In this document: positions 59,217 to 64,000 of the stretch, one piece after another
How positions within the stretch are numbered: position 1 is the stretch's first letter
How the letters are laid out: each line of letters starts with the position of its first letter
DNA from: Enterobacter asburiae
GTDB lineage: Bacteria; Pseudomonadota; Gammaproteobacteria; Enterobacterales; Enterobacteriaceae
Direction: 5' to 3'
Assembly: GCF_007035645.1 (NCBI RefSeq)
Contig: NZ_AP019632.1
Location: forward strand, 2,790,001 to 2,854,000
DNA: 64,000 bases
Translations under genes and position numbers: made by a program
The notes under the pieces: model-generated
What the model saw: only the letters and a program-made list of their open reading frames with translations
What the model was told of the DNA's origin: nothing
Database searches by the model: none

Positions 59217-60122
59217 TTACTCTTCCACCATCCGCGCATACTCTTCGGTCAGAAAATCCACCAGCGTCCTGACGGACGGCAGCAGGCCGCGCCTTGACGG
59301 ATAAACCGCGTGAATCACTTCCCGTCGGGGTTCCCACGCATCCAGCACCCGTACCAGTTTCCCCGTCGCCAGCTGGTCCTTGACCATCAAAATCGGCAGC
59401 TGCACCACGCCGATGCCTGCCATGGCAGCTTCACGTAGCGCCAGCATGTCGGTGGTGATCAATCGAGGATGGTAATGAATCTCCGCTTTGGCACCTCCGG
59501 GACCGGACAGCTCCCATTTATGAATATGTTTCCCCTCGTTCATGCTTAACCCGGGCCAGGCACTGAGTTCAGACGGCACGACGGGTTCTCCCATGCGTTG
59601 AATCAACGCCGGACCCGCGACCAGACAATGTCCCCTGTCAGCCAGCACCCTTAATACCAGATCGCTGTCATCAAAGGGACGCGGGCGTACGCGGATCGCG
59701 ATATCAACCCCCTCTCCCACCAGGTCTACCCGCCGGTTGGTCGCCTCAAGCTGAAGATTAATCCTGGGATAGCGCGCCATAAATCTGGCCAGCATCGGAC
59801 CCACGTGGACATGCAACAGAGTTATCGGGCACGTAATCCTGACAACACCGCGCGGTTCAGCCTGCAGTGCAGCCACGGCTTCCTCCGCGGCCTCGGCCTC
59901 CACCATCATCGCTTTACAGTGCTGGTAGAAGGTCTGCCCGACCTCGGTCACCGTAAACTGTCGGGTTGTTCGGTGGATAAGCCGCACGCCAAGGCGTTCT
60001 TCCAGCTGCGCTATCCGGCGGCTTAGCCTGGACTTTGGCAGATCAAGCGCCCTTCCCGCCGCCGCAAAGCCACCGTAGTCCACCACCTTCACAAACCAGA
60101 CGAAGTCATTGAGATCCTGCAT
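59217..60122 (-). CDS. LysR-family transcriptional regulator, divergent from pirin gene
   Basis: 301 residues. Winged-helix N-terminus MQDLNDFVWFVKVVDYGGFA with DLPKSRLSRRIAQLEE, then an effector domain of the CrgA-like group. It is divergent from a pirin/cysteine-hydrolase pair that it most likely controls; repeated CCATTTTCA motifs lie in the gap. It lies between two tRNA-Ser genes. The signal is unknown, perhaps an electrophile or quinone. Confidence 0.86.
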   Translation of the reverse strand: MQDLNDFVWFVKVVDYGGFAAAGRALDLPKSRLSRRIAQLEERLGVRLIHRTTRQFTVTEVGQTFYQHCKAMMVEAEAAEEAVAALQAEPRGVVRITCPITLLHVHVGPMLARFMARYPRINLQLEATNRRVDLVGEGVDIAIRVRPRPFDDSDLVLRVLADRGHCLVAGPALIQRMGEPVVPSELSAWPGLSMNEGKHIHKWELSGPGGAKAEIHYHPRLITTDMLALREAAMAGIGVVQLPILMVKDQLATGKLVRVLDAWEPRREVIHAVYPSRRGLLPSVRTLVDFLTEEYARMVEE

Positions 60123-60136
60123 AAATCCTCATCGTT

Positions 60137-60168
60137 CCATTTTCAGAACAGTGAATGCCATTTTCACT
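60137..60168. promoter_or_regulatory. Likely LysR binding region before the pirin gene
   Basis: CCATTTTCA occurs at 60137-60145 and 60158-60166, 21 bases apart (two helical turns). Between them TTCA-GAACAG-TGAA and AGTGAA/TTCACT form overlapping dyads. This suits a LysR tetramer site. Confidence 0.6.
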
Positions 60169-60231
60169 ATCTACCGGAGTATTAACTCTGAATATAAGCT
60201 AATTATATCAACAGAACATCAGGAGTTAATC

Positions 60232-61092
60232 ATGAAAAACGTAACAGGCGTTTATACCGCTCCCCGCCAGCACTGGGTTGGCGATGGTTTCCCGGTACGT
60301 TCGATGTTTTCTTACCAAACCCACGGCGAGCCGCTGAGCCCGTTCCTGCTGCTGGACTACGCGGGCCCGTACACCTTTCCGGCAGATGGGGCGAAACGCG
60401 GCGTAGGCCAACACCCTCACCGGGGTTTTGAAACGGTCACCATCGTCTATTCCGGTGAAGTAGAGCATCGCGACTCCACGGGCAAAGGCGGCGTCATTGG
60501 CCCCGGCGACGTGCAGTGGATGACGGCAGGTGCAGGCATTTTGCACGAGGAGTTCCACTCCAGCGCGTTCTCGCAGAAAGGCGGAGAACTGAAAATGATG
60601 CAGCTTTGGGTCAACCTGCCGGCCAAAGACAAGATGGCGGCACCGGGCTACCAGAGCATGACGAAGGATGCGATCCCGGTCGTGACGCTACCGGATAACA
60701 GCGGTTCGCTGCGGGTTATTGCCGGTCGCTACGAGGCTGTAACCGGCCCGGCGCACACCTTCTCACCGCTCAACGTCTGGGACATCGCGCTGAACCTGGG
60801 AAGCCATCTGACGCTCAATCAGCCCGAAGGCTGGAGCACCGCGCTGGTCGTGCTTGAAGGCAACATCACGGTGAACGGTACAACGCAGGCGGGTGAAGCC
60901 CAGCTGGTCGTTTTGAGTCAAGAAGGCGACAAACTGCACCTGGAGGCGAACAGCGATGCCAAAGTGCTGCTGATGGCCGGCGAGCCGCTGAATGAACCCA
61001 TCGTGGGCTATGGCCCGTTTGTGATGAACAGTAGAAGCGAAATCAACGAAGCCATTCGTGATTTTAACTCCGGCCGCTTCGGCCAGATCTGA
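60232..61092 (+). CDS. Pirin-family bicupin protein
   Basis: 286 residues from [20 protein letters not shown] with RBS AGGAG. Two cupin domains; metal ligands of the pirin type are H61, H63, H105 and E107 ([17 protein letters not shown]). Some relatives show quercetin dioxygenase activity. The downstream hydrolase gene starts 20 bases after it, so both form one unit. Substrate unknown. Confidence 0.88.
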   Translation: MKNVTGVYTAPRQHWVGDGFPVRSMFSYQTHGEPLSPFLLLDYAGPYTFPADGAKRGVGQHPHRGFETVTIVYSGEVEHRDSTGKGGVIGPGDVQWMTAGAGILHEEFHSSAFSQKGGELKMMQLWVNLPAKDKMAAPGYQSMTKDAIPVVTLPDNSGSLRVIAGRYEAVTGPAHTFSPLNVWDIALNLGSHLTLNQPEGWSTALVVLEGNITVNGTTQAGEAQLVVLSQEGDKLHLEANSDAKVLLMAGEPLNEPIVGYGPFVMNSRSEINEAIRDFNSGRFGQI

Positions 61093-61112
61093 AATTAATA
61101 AAGGAGAAGATA

Positions 61113-61790
61113 ATGTCTACACCTGCGAATTTTAATGGCGCACGTCCGGTTATTGATGTGAACGATGCGGTGATGTTGCTTATCGATCACCAGAGCGGTC
61201 TGTTCCAGACCGTTGGGGATATGCCAATGCCGGAACTGCGCGCCCGTGCGGCTGCGCTGGCAAAAATCGCGACTCTGGCGAAGATCCCGGTGATCACCAC
61301 CGCGTCAGTCCCGCAGGGACCGAACGGACCGCTTATCCCGGAGATCAACGCCAACGCGCCGCATGCGCAATATGTTGCCCGTAAAGGCGAGATCAACGCC
61401 TGGGATAACCCGGATTTTGTTGCTGCGGTGAAAGCGACCGGGCGCAAGACGCTGATTATCGCGGGCACTATCACCAGCGTCTGCATGGCCTTCCCGTCAA
61501 TCAGCGCGGTAGCGGACGGCTATAAGGTGTTTGCGGTGATTGATGCCTCCGGCACCTACAGCAAAATGGCGCAGGAGATCACCCTGGCGCGCGTGATGCA
61601 AGCAGGAGTGGTTCCGATGGATACGGCGGCGGTGGCCTCTGAGATCCAGAGAACCTGGAACCGTGAGGACGCAGCCGAGTGGGCTGAGGTGTATACCCAC
61701 ATCTTCCCGGCTTACCAGCTGCTGATCGAAAGCTACGGCAAAGCACAGGAAGTAGTTAAAAACAGCGAAGTGCTCGATTCACAGCGTTAA
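61113..61790 (+). CDS. Isochorismatase-family cysteine hydrolase (YcaC-like)
   Basis: 225 residues. The catalytic set of the family is visible: D25 (LIDHQSG), K91 (ARKGEINAW) and C124 (TSVCMAFPS), equal to D19/K84/C118 of E. coli YcaC. An amide or related bond is the likely target. RBS AAAGGAGAAG. It is the second gene after pirin. Confidence 0.88.
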   Translation: MSTPANFNGARPVIDVNDAVMLLIDHQSGLFQTVGDMPMPELRARAAALAKIATLAKIPVITTASVPQGPNGPLIPEINANAPHAQYVARKGEINAWDNPDFVAAVKATGRKTLIIAGTITSVCMAFPSISAVADGYKVFAVIDASGTYSKMAQEITLARVMQAGVVPMDTAAVASEIQRTWNREDAAEWAEVYTHIFPAYQLLIESYGKAQEVVKNSEVLDSQR

Positions 61791-61855
61791 TAACCCGTGC
61801 TGCGACAAGAGCTGATTAAGGCTTAACCGAACGAGCACGAATACAGAAAATCTGC

Positions 61856-61884
61856 TTGACCGTGTTAGCGCAACTCCCTATAGT
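61856..61884 (+). promoter_or_regulatory. Promoter of the second tRNA-Ser gene
   Basis: TTGACC, 17 bases, TATAGT, then AGCGCCCC. It is close to consensus with a GC discriminator, and it differs from the promoter of the first copy although the tRNAs are the same. Confidence 0.85.
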
Positions 61885-61927
61885 AGCGCCCCGTTGCCCC
61901 CCAAGCGGTCAGGCAGCAAAAAAATAT

Positions 61928-62015
61928 GGTGAGGTGTCCGAGTGGCTGAAGGAGCACGCCTGGAAAGTGTGTATACGGCAACGTATCGGGGGTTCGAATC
62001 CCCCCCTCACCGCCA
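61928..62015 (+). tRNA. tRNA-Ser (anticodon GGA), copy 2
   Basis: 88 nt with encoded CCA at 62013-62015 and anticodon GGA at 61962-61964. Identical to the first copy 3.1 kb upstream. E. coli has two such genes (serW, serX), but far apart, so this copy is a local arrangement of this lineage or the serW counterpart moved here. Confidence 0.96.
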
Positions 62016-62270
62016 TATTTAAAGAAGAGCTCGCATGAAAATGCGGGCTTTTTTTTCGCATATTGCACGCCTGCGGGGGGATGAGAATCCCCGACCGGGG
62101 TTCGACAACTGGCGACAGCCAGTTGGACAGACTGAGAGCGTAGCGAACAGTCTGCCCGCAGGGCGAGCGAAGCGAGTCAATCCCCCCCTCACCGCCATAT
62201 TTAAAGAAGAGCTCGCATGAAAATGCGGGCTTTTTTTTCGCATGTTGCACACCTCTGGGGGGATGAGAAT
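62016..62270 (+). repeat. 182-bp repeat with tRNA-Ser 3' end, locus 2
   Basis: Same layout as the first locus: terminator 62028-62056, spacer, tRNA 3' 19-mer again (62179-62197), terminator 62210-62238. Then a third, broken unit begins (CGCATGTTGCACACCTC, GGGGGGATGAGAATCCCC) and stops near 62270. Over the 182-bp unit it differs from locus 1 at only three positions that I can see. Confidence 0.88.
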
Positions 62271-62295
62271 CCCCCGGTGCTATATGCAGCCCGGT

Positions 62296-62340
62296 GCGGC
62301 CTAAGCCCCTCACCCTGCCCCTCTCCCCAGGAGAGAGGGG
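62296..62340. repeat. Palindromic intergenic repeat, copy 2
   Basis: GCGGCC..CCCCTCACCCTGCCCC then CCTCTCC/GGAGAGAGG, related to the element at 10722-10766. Confidence 0.7.
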
Positions 62341-62351
62341 ATAAAAAGCAC

Positions 62352-62378
62352 AAAAAACAAAGCCCGGTTTCCCGGGCC
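62352..62378 (-). terminator. Terminator after phoH
   Basis: Minus strand GCCCGG-GAAA-CCGGGC followed by TTTGTTTTTT. Confidence 0.85.
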
Positions 62379-62396
62379 TTGAACACAACAGCAAAC

Positions 62397-63461
62397 TCAA
62401 TAATACGCTTGCAGCGTGCGCTGACAGAGCGCTGAACGCACGCAGTCCTCTTTAGTGAAGCGTACCACCCCAATCATCTCATCTTCCTCAAAACGTGACA
62501 TGGCGTCGCTCAGCCCGGATTTCACGCCGGATGGCAGGTCACACTGGGTAATATCGCCGTTAACGATAACCGTCACGTTCTCCCCGAGGCGCGTTAAAAA
62601 CATCTTCATTTGCGCAGCGGTCACGTTCTGAGCCTCGTCAAGAATGACGACCGCATTTTCAAATGTACGTCCGCGCATATAGGCGAACGGCGCGATTTCC
62701 ACCTTGCCAATCTCTGGTCGCAGGCAGTACTGCATAAAGGATGCACCCAGTCGCTTCACCAGCACGTCATAGACGGGCCTGAAGTACGGAGCAAACTTCT
62801 CCGAAATATCTCCGGGCAGGAAGCCGAGATCTTCATCAGCCTGCAGTACAGGACGGGTAACAATAATGCGCTCCACATCCTTATGAATCAGCGCTTCCGC
62901 CGCTTTGGCTGCACTGATCCAGGTTTTCCCGCATCCGGCTTCACCGGTTGCAAAGATGAGCTGTTTACTCTCGATAGCATTCAGGTAGTGCGCCTGAGCC
63001 TCATTGCGCGCCACAATTGGAGAATTATCACGGCTGTCTCGGGCCATGCCAATTGCTTCTACGCCACTCATCTGCACAAGCGAGGTGACCGATTCTTCTT
63101 CACGCTGTTTATGGCTACGTGAATCCCGTCTCAGCACACGTTTTGCTTCGCGACGAGCTTTGATCACTGCTTTTTGTCTTCCCATGGATAGCACCTTGAG
63201 TTGTTGGTATTCATCACACGCGCCAGCTTCGGCACGATTATGCGCACGAACATCAGAGGGTTGGCTTCCTTGTAAGCCATTGCTTGCTTTATCGGATAAC
63301 GATACGGAACAGCTACGCGCACCGTTCTGCACGTCGGTCGAATCAGATTCTTGAGGAAGGGGGGAGAATTTAGTGGTGAGGAAATCGCTGCCGGAGTCTG
63401 AGCCTCCGCGCCGGGTGCTGCGGTTGTTATGTTTACCTTGTCCAGTACAGGACGCAACCAT
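62397..63461 (-). CDS. phoH: Phosphate starvation-inducible ATPase PhoH
   Basis: 354 residues from the ATG at 63461, like the 39-kDa E. coli protein. The conserved part starts at M93 (63185, MGRQKAVIKARREAKRVL, with its own AAGG site) and contains the P-loop ATGEAGCGKTW and Walker B VILDEAQN of the PhoH/RNA-helicase-like ATPase family. The first 92 residues are Ser/Gly/Arg-rich and of low likeness to a folded domain, so the true start may be 63185 (262 residues). A Pho box lies upstream. Confidence 0.88.
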   Translation of the reverse strand: MVASCTGQGKHNNRSTRRGGSDSGSDFLTTKFSPLPQESDSTDVQNGARSCSVSLSDKASNGLQGSQPSDVRAHNRAEAGACDEYQQLKVLSMGRQKAVIKARREAKRVLRRDSRSHKQREEESVTSLVQMSGVEAIGMARDSRDNSPIVARNEAQAHYLNAIESKQLIFATGEAGCGKTWISAAKAAEALIHKDVERIIVTRPVLQADEDLGFLPGDISEKFAPYFRPVYDVLVKRLGASFMQYCLRPEIGKVEIAPFAYMRGRTFENAVVILDEAQNVTAAQMKMFLTRLGENVTVIVNGDITQCDLPSGVKSGLSDAMSRFEEDEMIGVVRFTKEDCVRSALCQRTLQAYY

Positions 63462-63613
63462 TCGCGATCTCCATAGTGATTCAGCATCACTGCCGGGAAC
63501 TACCGCTGTCTTATCTTAAGTACATCAGGAGTTATCATAAATGCAACATTTATTTTACCTGAATGCAACTTTTAAGACTGTCCCTACAGGTGAAATCAGT
63601 CTCATATAGAAAT

Positions 63614-63631
63614 ATTACAGAAATATAACAG
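63614..63631 (-). promoter_or_regulatory. Pho box (PhoB site) of phoH
   Basis: Minus strand CTGTTAT-ATTT-CTGTAAT, two 7-base half-sites with a 4-base A/T spacer, as in the PhoB consensus. A TATATG -10 candidate follows about 5 bases downstream. Confidence 0.88.
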
Positions 63632-63647
63632 GAGGATAGTCATATGA

Positions 63648-63680
63648 AAAAATAATGTCCCCGCGAACGGTTGCGGGGAC
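63648..63680 (-). terminator. Terminator after efeB
   Basis: Minus strand GTCCCCGC-AACCGTTC-GCGGGGAC followed by ATTATTTTTTC. It ends the efe transcript before the phoH promoter. Confidence 0.88.
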
Positions 63681-63685
63681 AATTA

Positions 63686-64000
63686 TCAGGCTTCAATAAG
63701 ACCTTGAGCGAGGTATGCGTTCCGATCGCGCACGCCCGGCAGGGCAAAGAAATAGCCGCCGCCGATGGGCTTAATGTACTCTTCCAGCGCTTCGCCGTTG
63801 AGCCGCTTCTGCACTGTCAGGAAGCCTTTTTCCAGATCGTGCTGATAGCAGACGAACAGCAGGCCCATATCAAGCTGGCCGGCGTTGGTCACGCCGAGCG
63901 AATAGCTGTAGCCACGACGCATCATCAGGCTGGACTGCGTCTCTTTGGTGCGCGGATTGGCCAGACGAATGTGGCTGTCCAGCGCGATGGTATCGCCATT
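63686..64000 (-). CDS. efeB: Deferrochelatase/peroxidase EfeB, C-terminal part (cut by window edge)
   Basis: The last 104 codons only; the 5' part lies beyond the right edge. The C-terminus [19 protein letters not shown] is that of the DyP-type haem peroxidase EfeB of the EfeUOB acid-induced ferrous iron importer. Position before phoH is as in E. coli. The Tat signal and haem ligand are outside the window. Confidence 0.92.
   Translation of the reverse strand, partial: NGDTIALDSHIRLANPRTKETQSSLMMRRGYSYSLGVTNAGQLDMGLLFVCYQHDLEKGFLTVQKRLNGEALEEYIKPIGGGYFFALPGVRDRNAYLAQGLIEA

Noticed and set aside
58814..62015. Prophage or integrative element at tRNA-Ser
   Set aside because: No integrase, no phage genes and only 3 kb between the tRNAs; the 19-bp tRNA tails are better explained as repeat units.
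61856..62038. ORF running through the second tRNA-Ser gene
   Set aside because: It contains the promoter and the whole tRNA; not a protein gene.

Overview
The window is an ordinary, gene-dense stretch of chromosome from a flagellated, curli-forming member of the Enterobacteriaceae. Protein sequences, gene order and signals resemble E. coli/Salmonella throughout, but not closely enough to be Escherichia. Enterobacter or a close relative (Lelliottia, Leclercia) is the best guess; that assignment is inference from the sequence alone. Relative to E. coli K-12 the segment is inverted and runs from tatD (cut at the left edge) to efeB (cut at the right edge).

Layout. 1-9986, minus strand: the 3' part of the rpmF-fab cluster and its followers (yceD, rpmF, plsX, fabHDG, acpP, fabF, pabC, mltG, tmk, holB, tatD), which link ribosome, membrane lipid, folate, cell wall and DNA synthesis. 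10127-15432: yceF, rluC and rne with a long 5' leader. 15474-17736: a divergent LysR/MFS pair sharing a 21-bp palindrome, placed between rne and flgL, which adjoin in E. coli. 17812-29342: the flagellar block flgL..flgB (minus) and flgA, flgM, flgN (plus), with an FlhDC box between flgA and flgB and two sigma-28 promoters. 29402-34681: murJ, yceM, yceH, rimJ, mdtH. 34805-44452: yceB, pyrC, dinI, bssS, solA, yceO, yceJ, yceI, trhO, lpxL, mdtG, msyB, yceK. 44537-50581: opgGH, opgC and ymdB. 50688-55622: ymdA and the complete curli locus csgC/A/B and csgDEFG, with a 764-bp regulatory region between csgB and csgD. 55666-58581: ycdZ, ycdY, ycdX, ghrA. 58814-62240: two tRNA-Ser(GGA) genes, each followed by a 182-bp tandem repeat that contains a copy of the tRNA 3' end; between them lies a LysR/pirin/cysteine-hydrolase module. 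62397-64000: phoH with a Pho box, and the 3' end of efeB.

The window is rich in readable regulation: LexA box (dinI), PurR box and start-site-switch hairpin (pyrC), FlhDC box, sigma-28 promoters, a CsgD operator (csgB), a Pho box (phoH) and the rne autoregulatory leader. grxB and clsC, expected from E. coli synteny, are absent from their usual places. No transposase, prophage or CRISPR array was seen. The most distinctive signal is the pair of repeat-bearing tRNA-Ser loci. They look like the tRNA-Ser counterpart of the tyrT/RtT repeats of E. coli and show a compensatory base-pair change in one terminator stem.
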